A stretch of DNA of 56,455 nucleotides, from positions 1 to 56,455 of the forward strand of contig DDSA01000167.1 of assembly GCA_002343715.1 (NCBI GenBank), given 5' to 3'. Of the stretch, positions 44,573-53,904 are shown in pieces (positions within the stretch are counted from its first letter, which is position 1; every line of letters begins with the position of its first letter). The translations under genes were made by a program, and so were the position numbers. The notes under the pieces are model-generated. The model searched no databases and was not told the origin of the DNA. It saw only the letters and a list, made by a program, of their open reading frames with translations. Source of the DNA: Phycisphaerales bacterium UBA2402. Its GTDB lineage: Bacteria > Planctomycetota > Phycisphaerae > Phycisphaerales > UBA1924.

Positions 44573-45745
44573 ATGCTCTACTGGCTTGTCGAGACATTCC
44601 GCCCCTGGCTCCTGGATCACAACCTCTACAGGTTCGTTGGCGTGCTGGAGACGCAGTTGCAGTTCCGCGCACTGGCCGCGGCTGGCCTGAGTTTCGCGAT
44701 CGTGCTTTTGCTCGGTAAGCCGACGATCGCCTGGCTGACACGCATGAAAATCGGCGACACCGGGGCCACGGACGCCGAAGCCCTCAAGGCGCACGCGGAT
44801 AAGAAAGCCAACGTGCCCACGATGGGCGGCGTGCTGATCGTCGGGGCGATCCTGGGGAGCGTGCTGCTCTTGGCCGACCTGACACAGTTCTATGTGCTCC
44901 TGGGGCTGATCGTTGTCGCGTGGCACGCGGTGCTTGGGGCGTTCGATGATTGGCTCAAGCTGACGGCCAAACACCGGGGCACGGGGAGCCGGCAGGGGTT
45001 GTACGCGTGGGAAAAACTCATCTTCCAACTCGGCGTCGGTTTGCTCGTCGGATGGTTCTGCTACCAGCAGGCTCCCCCCGGGTCGGACGACCTTCGGCAC
45101 GTGCTGAACCTGCCCTTCCAGAAAACGTTCGTGAGCGCGAGCGAAGGACCATCGCCCGCGCTGTGGTACCTCTCCATGCCTCTCTACATCATCTTCGCGT
45201 GCCTGATGGTCTCGGGGATGAGTAACGCGGTGAACATCACCGACGGCATGGACGGTTTGGCGGCGGGGATCAGCGCCGTGGTGGCCATCGGCGCATTCAT
45301 CCTCTGCTTTGTCGCGGGGCAGCAGGGGTGGGCCCAGTACCTCTTGGTGCCGTTCGTGCCCAACGCCGGCGAACTCACTGTCTTGGCGGGAGCCATGGCG
45401 GGAGCCTGTCTCGGGTTTCTCTGGTGGAACTGCTCGCCCGCGAGCGTATTCATGGGAGACACGGGAGCGCTCGCGCTGGGTGGGACGCTCGGGTATCTCG
45501 CCGTGGTCACTCGCCAGGAGTTCGTGATTCTGCTCATGTCCGGCGTGTTCATCATCGAGATCGCATCGACCACGCTCCAGGTTGGGTTCTTCAAGGCCAC
45601 CGGCGGAAGGCGGCTGTTCCGTATCGCGCCCTTCCATCACAATCTCCAGTTGCGTGACTGGCCGGAGCAGCAGATCGTCGCCCGACTCTGGATTGTTTCA
45701 GTGATACTGGTGCTGGCGGGCCTTGCGTCGATCAAGTTGCGATAA
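44573..45745 (+). CDS. mraY: phospho-MurNAc-pentapeptide transferase MraY
   Basis: A protein of 390 residues with about ten membrane helices. It transfers phospho-MurNAc-pentapeptide to undecaprenyl phosphate (lipid I). Marks: NVPTMGGVLIV, GAFDDWLKL (catalytic Asp pair), GMSNAVNITDGMDGLAAG, VFMGDTGALALGGTLG and FRIAPFHHNLQL. It ends the murE-murF-mraY unit; murD, ftsW and murG are absent from the window. Only four bases separate its stop from that of the convergent operon. Confidence 0.97.
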   Translation: MLYWLVETFRPWLLDHNLYRFVGVLETQLQFRALAAAGLSFAIVLLLGKPTIAWLTRMKIGDTGATDAEALKAHADKKANVPTMGGVLIVGAILGSVLLLADLTQFYVLLGLIVVAWHAVLGAFDDWLKLTAKHRGTGSRQGLYAWEKLIFQLGVGLLVGWFCYQQAPPGSDDLRHVLNLPFQKTFVSASEGPSPALWYLSMPLYIIFACLMVSGMSNAVNITDGMDGLAAGISAVVAIGAFILCFVAGQQGWAQYLLVPFVPNAGELTVLAGAMAGACLGFLWWNCSPASVFMGDTGALALGGTLGYLAVVTRQEFVILLMSGVFIIEIASTTLQVGFFKATGGRRLFRIAPFHHNLQLRDWPEQQIVARLWIVSVILVLAGLASIKLR

Positions 45746-45749
45746 TCGA

Positions 45750-47000
45750 TCACTCCGCCCCGACGAGCACCACGGCCCGGCGGATCACGAGACGGTCCTG
45801 GATCGGGCCATTCTCTCCGGGGTCCAGCCTCAGTCGCAATCGTGACCCGTCACCCGCCCCCCCCAGGAGCACGTTGAACCGAACCTCGGGCGATCCGGCG
45901 TTGATGCGAGATCGCCACAGCGGGCGTGTCTCGCCGCCGATCGAGAGTTCGACGAAGAGTTCGCAATCTCCCCAGACGCGGCACGTTGGCGGGAGTTCGC
46001 ACAGCGCGCTGACGCGGGCCGCGCCCTTTGGCAAGGCCCATTCAGCCACCATCGGACCGGGCAGTTCGATGTCGGCCGCGCCGAGGGGAGCCGCGCGAAT
46101 GTCCGCCACGATCGGAGCCGGAGTCCATCGACGCCCCTGCGAAGACGCGACGGACAGCGGCAGCGACGCGAGAGGCGACATGCGGGCGGCATCGAAGGCG
46201 ATCGCCCGCAACTCATCCGCCGCGAGTTTGGCATCCGGGCCTTGGTTCATGGACGGCATGGCGGCTTCGACAAAGGCGAAGTTATCGCGGGTAACTCGCA
46301 ATGATGAGACCGCCGCGACGGTGCCGTCGTAGAGCCAGATCCACGTTCCTTGCGGAGCCACGGGCGGGTTGGCGAACCCGATACCAGCGATACGTTCGGC
46401 GGGAAAATCCGTTCGCTTCCCGTCGGCTTCGAGCGTGATGATGGTGCTGATACCCGAAACGAAACCACCGGCACGGTCGCCGTTGACAAACCACACGACA
46501 TCATCACGATGGCCGTCTCTCCTTCCCGAGCCGCCGGGCCGGAGCGTGAGTACCGACACGGCCTCGATCGGCACGGACATGTGCCCCCAAAGTCGGCTCT
46601 CCCACCCCAGCGCATCGGGGGAGGATCCCGCTGCCCAGACACGACCGGGGAGTACTTGCCCATCCACGAGGTCGCAGCGGCCGAGCGGCTCCGTGTCACG
46701 GAGCGTGGGATCACGCCAGACGTTGAGCACGGTCCCCGAGGGCATGACGGGTCCGCGGACGACGAGCGGCGCGACCGCGAGCACCTCGCTGCGGGAGAGT
46801 TGAACAGTTTTTCCGTTCTCTTCTCTCGCCGTGATGCCCTCTTCGGAGATCGAAACGAGGCGCAGATACCGCTCATTCAACGACGTGTCAATGAACAAGC
46901 GCAGGGGCGGCTCGGACACCTCCGACACAGGCTGCACATACTCTCCGCCCGCGATAACGACCGGGGCCAGCAACGCGAGAATGGTCGGGAGAAGGATCAT
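45750..47000 (-). CDS. secreted protein with C-terminal NPCBM-like beta domain
   Basis: A protein of 416 residues; ATG 47000 overlaps the preceding stop (ATGA). A signal peptide (ILLPTILALLAPVVIAGG) is followed by beta-rich segments (GTVLNVWRDPTLRD) and a C-terminal part with RVSALCELPPTC, GDCELFVELSIGGETRPLWRS and LRLRLDPGENGPIQDRLV. That ordering resembles the NPCBM/NEW2 carbohydrate-binding-type module of planctomycete proteins, an assignment made by eye. It is the last gene of the envelope operon. Confidence 0.65.
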   Translation of the reverse strand: MILLPTILALLAPVVIAGGEYVQPVSEVSEPPLRLFIDTSLNERYLRLVSISEEGITAREENGKTVQLSRSEVLAVAPLVVRGPVMPSGTVLNVWRDPTLRDTEPLGRCDLVDGQVLPGRVWAAGSSPDALGWESRLWGHMSVPIEAVSVLTLRPGGSGRRDGHRDDVVWFVNGDRAGGFVSGISTIITLEADGKRTDFPAERIAGIGFANPPVAPQGTWIWLYDGTVAAVSSLRVTRDNFAFVEAAMPSMNQGPDAKLAADELRAIAFDAARMSPLASLPLSVASSQGRRWTPAPIVADIRAAPLGAADIELPGPMVAEWALPKGAARVSALCELPPTCRVWGDCELFVELSIGGETRPLWRSRINAGSPEVRFNVLLGGAGDGSRLRLRLDPGENGPIQDRLVIRRAVVLVGAE

Positions 47001-48085
47001 TTCTGGAAGATCGGCAGGTACCGCTTGGGCATCTGCAGGATAATGAGAGCCATGGCCGTCCCGTAATCCGAACCGGCGGAGTTGTCGTCCCACTTCCCAT
47101 CGTTATTCTGCATCCGCAGAAGTTCACGCCGTATAGAGGGCCACCAGCGCGACCAATGCTCTCCCCCGGCCAGGAACATCGCCTGCACGGCGTAATAGTG
47201 ACCGTAAAAATAATGGATCGCCTGCGAATCGGCCCGCCCCGGTTCCGCGGTCTGGAACAGGTACATGATGCCGTCATCGATCACGCGATCGTCGTAGATG
47301 CCCGCGTAATACAGACTGGCGACCCCCGCCGCGGAACGAGGCCAGGCGCTGGGTCCGCCGATGGTCTGGTAACGAAACCCCCCGTCAGGGTTCTGGAGCG
47401 ACCGGACGTACTGGACAGCTCGGTCGATGGTCTGCTTGGAGACTTCGAGGCCCGCGTTGCGTGCCGAACGAAGGGCCATGATCTGGCAAATTGTCACGCT
47501 CACATCGGCATCCTGCGCCACAGGGTTGTACCGCCAGCCGCCCTCATCGTTCTGAGACTTTTCGATGAGCCGGACGGCACGCAACAACGCGCGATGAACT
47601 CGATCGGCCAGTTCCGTGTCGCCGCCGCCCTGCGTCATGCCGTAGACCTCGCCCAGGAACAGCGTGGCGAACCCGTGGCCGTACATCGGGCTGGTGGCGT
47701 TGGCGGTGGCGATCAGTCCGCTCTCGGAGCAGTTGGCGAGCGTGTAGGACAGCGCTTTGGAAACCACCTCGCCGTAGGCTCCCCGTCCGGGGAGGTTCCC
47801 GTCGGCCATCATGGCGATGCCCGCCAGCGCGGTCACGGCGATATTCCGCCCGAACTGCACCTCGCCGAAGGATCCGTCGGCGTTCTGGACTCGCGCGAGC
47901 GCCGCCAGCCCTCGCGCCACCGCGCGATCCAGTTGCGGTGTGATCTCTCCCGCGATGGGGTTGTTCGCGGCCGATTCCGGAACACCCGCGGGACGCGGCG
48001 CGGTCTGATCCTGCGCCTGGATCGGAACTGCCAGCGCCGCGATCAGCGGGAATCCTGCCGCGTGCCAACTGCGATGATTCGTCAT
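46997..48085 (-). CDS. secreted squalene-cyclase/prenyltransferase-repeat protein
   Basis: A protein of 362 residues; ATG 48085 overlaps the preceding stop (ATGA). A signal peptide (FPLIAALAVPIQAQ) is followed by an alpha/alpha-barrel marked by four QW-like motifs: QNADGSFGE, QNDEGGWRY, QNPDGGFRY and QNNDGKWDD. No catalytic DxDD of cyclases is visible, so this is likely a binding or structural toroid and not a terpene cyclase. It is widespread in planctomycetes beside large coiled-coil membrane proteins; the role is unknown. Confidence 0.8.
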   Translation of the reverse strand: MTNHRSWHAAGFPLIAALAVPIQAQDQTAPRPAGVPESAANNPIAGEITPQLDRAVARGLAALARVQNADGSFGEVQFGRNIAVTALAGIAMMADGNLPGRGAYGEVVSKALSYTLANCSESGLIATANATSPMYGHGFATLFLGEVYGMTQGGGDTELADRVHRALLRAVRLIEKSQNDEGGWRYNPVAQDADVSVTICQIMALRSARNAGLEVSKQTIDRAVQYVRSLQNPDGGFRYQTIGGPSAWPRSAAGVASLYYAGIYDDRVIDDGIMYLFQTAEPGRADSQAIHYFYGHYYAVQAMFLAGGEHWSRWWPSIRRELLRMQNNDGKWDDNSAGSDYGTAMALIILQMPKRYLPIFQK

Positions 48086-48816
48086 TGCCCCCCCGGCTTG
48101 GTCGGCTGTTCGGCCAGTCGTTTGAAATAATCGCGGGTCGCCTGCCCCCAGGTGACGCTCATCGTGTCACCGGAGCCTTGGAGGAGTGCCTCACGCAACC
48201 GATCCGGGAGTTGACCCCATGCGGCGCCCGCGCCCGGAGGAGGGTTCAGCCTTCCCGATGAGTTAAGCGGCACATTCCCACCGCTCGCGTTGGCACCGGC
48301 TTGCTGCTGCTGATCGGCTCCGCTCTGCTGGGCCTGGCTGGATTGGGGCTGGCTTTGATTCTGATTCTGTGGGTCGGAGTTCTGGCTCTTTGACTTGCTC
48401 TTGGATTTGCTCTTCTGCTTGCGGGCCTGCTCGATGAGTTTATCGAGTTTGTCGAGCGTCTGCTTCTGAAGTCGCTGGGTGTCAATTCCCGAATCGCGCG
48501 ACTCATTGAGTCGGCGGGCGGTCTGGTCCATCAGTTCCACGGCGAGCGCGAAATCGTCCTTCTGCTCCTCGGGACCGAGTTTCCTGTCGAGTTCAGCCTT
48601 GGCGGGGTCGAGGGGTGTCGGTGGAACAGCCTGAGGTGTTTCCATCGGTTTCGGAGAATCCGTGCCCGGCTGCGCCGGTCTGGTCTCTGCAGGCTTCTTG
48701 GGTAACCCAAGAAGTTCATCGAGGGTCGGCTCCGATGGCGGGGGTGCGGCCGGCGCCTGCGCCGTAGCAGCCGAGGCAATGAACACGACGCACGAGATAC
48801 AAACGAGGCGAATCAT
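48082..48816 (-). CDS. secreted Gln/Pro-rich protein of the envelope operon
   Basis: A protein of 244 residues; ATG 48816 shares a base with the preceding stop (TGATG). The signal peptide ends at SAATAQA. A Pro-rich stretch is followed by a helical segment (FALAVELMDQTARRLNES), a Lys/Ser/Gln low-complexity region (KSKSKSKSKSQN) and a conserved-looking end (WGQLPDRLREALLQG, QATRDYFKRLAEQ). That ending recurs in planctomycete proteins encoded next to the large coiled-coil gene. No enzymatic motif. Confidence 0.75.
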   Translation of the reverse strand: MIRLVCISCVVFIASAATAQAPAAPPPSEPTLDELLGLPKKPAETRPAQPGTDSPKPMETPQAVPPTPLDPAKAELDRKLGPEEQKDDFALAVELMDQTARRLNESRDSGIDTQRLQKQTLDKLDKLIEQARKQKSKSKSKSKSQNSDPQNQNQSQPQSSQAQQSGADQQQQAGANASGGNVPLNSSGRLNPPPGAGAAWGQLPDRLREALLQGSGDTMSVTWGQATRDYFKRLAEQPTKPGGQ

Positions 48817-51800
48817 CAGTTTCGCTCCGATCCGGGCTGTGGCGGGGCTTCGTTCTGCATGAGTTTGTCGAGGAGTTGGGCTCCGTGCTCGGCCAGATCA
48901 CGCTGCAATCTGCCGATCGCCTCGAGTTCACCCGGATCGGCATCGCCCTCGATGTCCCGGGTGCGATCAAAGGCTTCAGCCTGCATCGCACGGAGTAGTT
49001 TCAGTTCGGCCATCGGCGGAATCAGCGGCGGTTTCCCGCTTTGACCTCCGCCACCATCACCTTCCTGGGGTTCGTCATCCTTGAACTCGTCCTTCTTGCT
49101 CTGCGCCTCATCAAGGGCCTGCACCAACCCCTGAAGGATTCGTACCGCGGTGGCGAGATCCCGCCCCGTTCCCGCGGGTGCCCTGCCCTCTTCGAGCGTC
49201 CTGGCGGCACGGCTCGCCACGGTTTCGAAACGAGAATGCGCGTAGTCAAACAAGCGCACCTCCTCGAACTCGCTGGTCTTTTCGCGAAGATCGGCCATGC
49301 GGCCCCTCACCACTTCTTGACGCTCACCCAGGGCGCGTGCCAGCGAACGCTGCCGACGGTCGAGTTCCCTCCCGATCATCGGGGAAACATCACCCACGAT
49401 GGCGACCTGCAGTTCCAGGAGTTCCTTGTACGCCTTCTTCAGTTCGGCACGTTTGCGATCCTCTTCTCGTTCCTGAGCCTCATCATCCATCCGCGAGGCT
49501 TCTTCCAGCGCCTCCTGAAGCCGCTTGAGACTTACTCGCTCGTTGGCATCCGCCTCCGGGAAATCGGGCGGCTGACTGCGAAGCGTCACGACCGCGGCGG
49601 ATTGAGCCTGTCCGGCGGCTCCGAGCAACCCGGCCAAAACTTCGGCCCCGCGCACCTGGCTCTTCACCGTGGCGGCCACGGCGAGGGTATTTTTCTGCAG
49701 TGCGATCATGGATTCGTCCAGCCCGGCGCTGGAGATTGTTCCTGCATCGGCCTCGGCGAGTCGTTTGAGTTCCGCCTGCTGCCTGTCGATCAACTGCCGG
49801 ATGCTCTGCATCACATCGGCGAGGACGCGGCGGAGGGCTTCATCACGATGCTGCCTGCTTTTGTCGAGTTCCTCCAGCATGGCCTCGAGCGTGTCCTGCG
49901 CTTCCTGCTGGGTTTGCTCGGCCTCTCCGGTATTGTTCTGCGCGATCTGTTCGCTGGCGCGTTGCTGCTGCTTAGCCAGTTCCTGCCTCTGGCCCTTCTG
50001 AGCGGCGTTCTGCATGGCCTGGGACTGCGCCGGGTCGGCCTGCGCCATTTGTTCTGATCGTTGGCGCACACTGTCCACCATCGCCTGCGAACGCTGGCCG
50101 AGTTCGGCCTGCTGACGGGCGAGCCGACTTAGTTCCTCGCGTTCCTTCTCGGTGAGGTCTTTGCTCTGCTTGCCCTGGTTGGCTCGCCCCGCGGCGGCGG
50201 TCTGGGCGCGGAGTTGTTTCTGCTCCGTCAAGGCTTTCTCGATGGCACGGCGAACCGCCCAGTCATCCTGGCCTCGGTCCAGCATATTCGAGAGTTGCGT
50301 GAGATCGTCCTCGACCTGTTCCCGGGCTTTCTCGAGTTCCTGGGCGGCCTCGCGTATGGTCTGGTCCGCCTCCCGTTGCCGGGTTGGAGTGGCGAGCCGT
50401 TCGAGCGCATCGGAGGCACGCTCGGACGCCCTCGAAGCGCTGTCGGTCAGTTCCGCCGCATCCTTCAGCACGCCGTCGAGCGCGGCATCAGCGAGTTGAT
50501 TCCTCTCCACACGATCCGACAGCCGCCGCACCGAATCCTTCATCGGTTTCAACCGCTGCGTCACCGCCTCCTGACGCGTGGCCTGCTCGCCGGCGGCCTG
50601 TTCACTCGCGACCGCATCACCCGATCGGGCCGAGAGCGCGGATTGATCCTGCTCTGCACGCTTCGCCGCCTCCCGTAAAGCCGCCAGTTCCGCCCTGACC
50701 TGTTCGATCAGTTCCGCCTCGGCGATGATCCTCAGCCGCCGCTTCGACGAGATCACCGGCGCTCTCGGCGCGCCGGCCACTTCAAACACATCGGTCGCCG
50801 CGGCGGTGAGCCAGATCTCATCGCCCGGCTTCAGGGAAAGCGGAGTCAGGTCCATCATCACTTCTTGACGCACCGACACACTCCCGGGCGCGACCACTTG
50901 CTCTCCGAGTACCTGGTTCTCGCCGATCGGCTCGGGTGCGGCCCCGACCGATCCTTCCGCGGGACGCGCCGCCTGGCGATGGAGCGACACGGACTTCAGG
51001 CTCACATCATCGCGCCCCTCCCCCGCCACCGTCACACGAGCCGTCGGCAGCACGCTCTCGTCCTGAGACGGCTCCACGATCGAGACGGTCGGGGCACGAT
51101 CCTCGATCACTTCGAGCCGAAGAACATAGTCCTCGCCCGATGCGATGCCGTGCTCATCACGCAGCGAAACCGGCACACGCATCGCTCTGTCCGCGGTGAA
51201 GCCGAGCACAAAGGTGCCGTCGGCGAGGGAGCCTACCACCAGGTCCGGCATCGAGCCGATGCCGGGAAAAAACTGTTCCGCCCACACACCAGGTATCGCT
51301 TCACCCGGGCCCGCGCTCAGAACCGGCAACGCCTTGTTGAATCGAAGCGCGAACTCTACGCTCGAACCAGATAGGACCGGCCCCACTACACCCCGCGCCG
51401 AAGAGCCGGGACCGACATCCCGATCTCCGACCAGCCACTGCTCGCCGACGCTCTCGGCTTGAGAAGCGGACAGGGCCGCGGCGGCGTACGCGGGGGGAGT
51501 GACTTTCGCCCTCGCGGCGATGATCGCCGGCGGCTGCACCACCAGCACACGTGCCGGGTTCGTCTCATCATCGCTCGTGCGGAACCAATACTCAACCGCG
51601 ACAACCGACTCAGGCCCGACGGGGCCAGCCGGCGTGATCGCATCGGCGTCCAAGAGGCGCTCGAAGACCTCGCCCATCGACCCGTCACCGCCGGGCGCTG
51701 TTGCCTGCCTGTTCTGCGGCGTCATCAAGACGCGCCGCTCCTCTTGTCCCTTGCCGTCTACGACTAACCGGTAGGCGAGCGTCACATCGGTCTTGCCCGC

Positions 51801-52511
51801 TGCACGGTCGGTCTTGACGAGAATCGCTCGAAGGGGCAGCGCCGTCCCCGCGGCATGAGCCGGCGGCGCACCGGCATCGACAATGCCCGTACGCTTTGGC
51901 CAAGCGGCTTCACGCCACGGCGTCAGCGTGCGTTCCGCGCCGATGCGGAAGTACAGCGGCGCCAACAAGGCGAGCAGAATCAGCGGTGCCACCGTGCACG
52001 CCGTCGCGAGGAAGCCTCGCAGAAGCGGGCGACGATCAAAGAGTCGGGCGGATCGTGCGAACGCTGCGTAGCGAGAGGCCGCCTTCGCGGCCACCGAATC
52101 GGCGAGTTCATCGGTCAGTGGATCGCCCCCACCCCGCTCAGCCAGTTCAAGCCCCGAAGCGAGCAGCCCGGGCAGGCCGGCACTCTGGCCGGTGCTGCTG
52201 TTCTCCAATCGCAATGCCACATCTGTCAATGATGGCCGGAAGCGGAGCGCGGGAAGCACGCTTCGACGGATCCAGTACCCCGCCACGAATAACCCCACCA
52301 ACAGGTGAAACAAACGGATCGGCATCGGCAACCGAAGCAGGTAGTCGATCAGACCGAGCACCAGCACCGCGACGAGCCCGGCGGCAACAATCCACAGCGA
52401 GCGTTGAACCACCAGTTGTCGACGAGCAACGGCACGCACACGGAACAGCGCCTTCAAAACAGGCGTCATCACCCCAATCCGCTTGTGTGACTCTCCTCCC
52501 ATCGTGCTCAT
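48816..52511 (-). CDS. large membrane-anchored coiled-coil protein (DUF4175-like)
   Basis: A protein of 1231 residues; ATG 52511 has AGGAAA upstream. Two helices near the N-terminus (LWIVAAGLVAVLVLGLIDYLL; FHLLVGLFVAGYWI) and one at ~180 (LATACTVAPLILLALLAPLYF) anchor it. The region to ~630 is beta-rich and periplasmic (VIEDRAPTVSIVEPSQDESV). About 630-1150 is a very long Gln/Ala/Glu-rich coiled coil (AELAALREAAKRAEQDQ; QKGQRQELAKQQQRAS). The domain order matches DUF4175-like proteins of planctomycetes and alphaproteobacteria, of unknown function. It is the first gene of the four-gene operon. Confidence 0.75.
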   Translation of the reverse strand: MSTMGGESHKRIGVMTPVLKALFRVRAVARRQLVVQRSLWIVAAGLVAVLVLGLIDYLLRLPMPIRLFHLLVGLFVAGYWIRRSVLPALRFRPSLTDVALRLENSSTGQSAGLPGLLASGLELAERGGGDPLTDELADSVAAKAASRYAAFARSARLFDRRPLLRGFLATACTVAPLILLALLAPLYFRIGAERTLTPWREAAWPKRTGIVDAGAPPAHAAGTALPLRAILVKTDRAAGKTDVTLAYRLVVDGKGQEERRVLMTPQNRQATAPGGDGSMGEVFERLLDADAITPAGPVGPESVVAVEYWFRTSDDETNPARVLVVQPPAIIAARAKVTPPAYAAAALSASQAESVGEQWLVGDRDVGPGSSARGVVGPVLSGSSVEFALRFNKALPVLSAGPGEAIPGVWAEQFFPGIGSMPDLVVGSLADGTFVLGFTADRAMRVPVSLRDEHGIASGEDYVLRLEVIEDRAPTVSIVEPSQDESVLPTARVTVAGEGRDDVSLKSVSLHRQAARPAEGSVGAAPEPIGENQVLGEQVVAPGSVSVRQEVMMDLTPLSLKPGDEIWLTAAATDVFEVAGAPRAPVISSKRRLRIIAEAELIEQVRAELAALREAAKRAEQDQSALSARSGDAVASEQAAGEQATRQEAVTQRLKPMKDSVRRLSDRVERNQLADAALDGVLKDAAELTDSASRASERASDALERLATPTRQREADQTIREAAQELEKAREQVEDDLTQLSNMLDRGQDDWAVRRAIEKALTEQKQLRAQTAAAGRANQGKQSKDLTEKEREELSRLARQQAELGQRSQAMVDSVRQRSEQMAQADPAQSQAMQNAAQKGQRQELAKQQQRASEQIAQNNTGEAEQTQQEAQDTLEAMLEELDKSRQHRDEALRRVLADVMQSIRQLIDRQQAELKRLAEADAGTISSAGLDESMIALQKNTLAVAATVKSQVRGAEVLAGLLGAAGQAQSAAVVTLRSQPPDFPEADANERVSLKRLQEALEEASRMDDEAQEREEDRKRAELKKAYKELLELQVAIVGDVSPMIGRELDRRQRSLARALGERQEVVRGRMADLREKTSEFEEVRLFDYAHSRFETVASRAARTLEEGRAPAGTGRDLATAVRILQGLVQALDEAQSKKDEFKDDEPQEGDGGGGQSGKPPLIPPMAELKLLRAMQAEAFDRTRDIEGDADPGELEAIGRLQRDLAEHGAQLLDKLMQNEAPPQPGSERN

Positions 52512-53022
52512 GGCTGGTTTCCTGAAACCCCGCGCTCTTACCTTCATCGGACAGTTTGTGTGCTTATTATACCAACCATAATCCAAACACGCATTGCTTT
52601 TTACTCCTCAATGTACGCTCCATTCGACACACGGGCGGATCCATCACATCTTGATAAGTGATGCGGGTCATTCCGTTTCAAGTCAGTCGAGGTCCGTCTG
52701 GTCACTCTCAACGATCTACGTACGGTGAACACAATCGTTCAAGAGAGACACAAACAGCATGTAACAGGCGAAAATCAAACTCAATCTCTCCCATCGAGAT
52801 CTTCGCTGTATTTTTTTTACTGGTTGCTGCATTCTCAGTGGAAATCAAACGACAGTCAGTCACACAACACTCGCAAATCATGTTCCGTAAACATCATTTC
52901 CATTCGCTAATGTGCCGACTTTCTCTCTTTGCTGCATGCGGAGTTTTTCAACCGGCATACCTTCCATGACGTACTGATTGTGCGAAGGATTCCTGCCCGT
53001 GTCCAGGGCACACTCTCCGTTC
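52512..53022. other. AT-rich gap between the envelope operon and uppS
   Basis: About 510 bases with no convincing gene, clearly AT-richer than the flanking coding DNA, including a T-run near 52809-52816. It must carry divergent promoters for the leftward envelope operon and rightward uppS. Short frames here lack protein-like composition. No terminator or riboswitch recognised. Confidence 0.55.
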
Positions 53023-53904
53023 ATGGCCATTGGAAGGATGACAACCCCTTTGCCTACAGCCGCACCCGGCGACACACAGACTCCACCACTCCCCGCCGAT
53101 CCCGCCGCCACGGCGGCGCTGGCTCGGATGCGCGGCCATAACCCCGATGCGGACCCGCTCTCGCGATTGCCTGATGTGCACCCAGCTCGCATCCCCCGCC
53201 ATATCGCCATTATCATGGACGGGAACGGCCGATGGGCCGGGGAGCGTGGCTTTCCGCGGCAGTTCGGCCACCTGAACGGGGCCAGGAGCGTCCGCGACAC
53301 GCTCGAAGAGTGCGCCCGGCTGGGCGTCGAAGCCCTCACGCTGTATTCCTTCAGCATCGAGAACTGGAAGCGGCCGAAGGATGAGATCGATGCCCTGATG
53401 GACTTGTGCATCCGCTACCTCGACGGCGAACAGGAGGCCCTGGTCCGCCACGATGTCAGGCTGCGGGTCATCGGCCGGCGCGAGGGACTGCCCCCCGAGG
53501 TGCTGGGAGCGATTGACCGAGTCACGCTCGCGACGCGCGGCTGCAAGCGCATCACGCTCTGCCTGGCCGTGAACTACGGCTCGCGGGCCGAGATCGTCGA
53601 TGCGGCGCGATCACTATGCCGTGACGCCGCCGCGGGAACACTGACGCCGGATGAGATCGACGAGTCCGCCCTTGCCGCTCGACTTTACACCGCGGATTTG
53701 CCGGACCCGGACCTGCTGATCCGCACCGCGGGCGAGATGCGCCTGAGCAACTACCTGCTCTGGCAACTCAGTTACGCCGAACTGCACATCGCGTCGGAGT
53801 ATTGGCCTGATTTCGGCGTCCCTCAACTGCACCGGGCGATCCGCGATTTCGCGGGCCGCAGCCGCCGCTTCGGCGATGTTCACGAGGCGAAGCCCCATGC
53901 GTAA
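53023..53904 (+). CDS. uppS: undecaprenyl diphosphate synthase
   Basis: A protein of 293 residues if ATG 53023 is used; ATG 53038 is equally possible and neither has a good ribosome site. The family is clear from HIAIIMDGNGRWAGERGF (catalytic Asp), GHLNGARSVRD, LYSFSIENWKRPKDEID, NYGSRAEIVDAA, DLLIRTAGEMRLSNYLLWQ and YAELHIASEYWPDF. It makes the C55 lipid carrier used by MraY. The first ~45 residues before the family start are Pro/Ala-rich. It overlaps cdsA by eight bases. Confidence 0.95.
   Translation: MAIGRMTTPLPTAAPGDTQTPPLPADPAATAALARMRGHNPDADPLSRLPDVHPARIPRHIAIIMDGNGRWAGERGFPRQFGHLNGARSVRDTLEECARLGVEALTLYSFSIENWKRPKDEIDALMDLCIRYLDGEQEALVRHDVRLRVIGRREGLPPEVLGAIDRVTLATRGCKRITLCLAVNYGSRAEIVDAARSLCRDAAAGTLTPDEIDESALAARLYTADLPDPDLLIRTAGEMRLSNYLLWQLSYAELHIASEYWPDFGVPQLHRAIRDFAGRSRRFGDVHEAKPHA

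Noticed and set aside
46997..48085. Terpene cyclase (squalene-hopene cyclase)
   Set aside because: Far shorter than real cyclases, carries a signal peptide and lacks the catalytic DxDD motif; only the repeat fold is shared.
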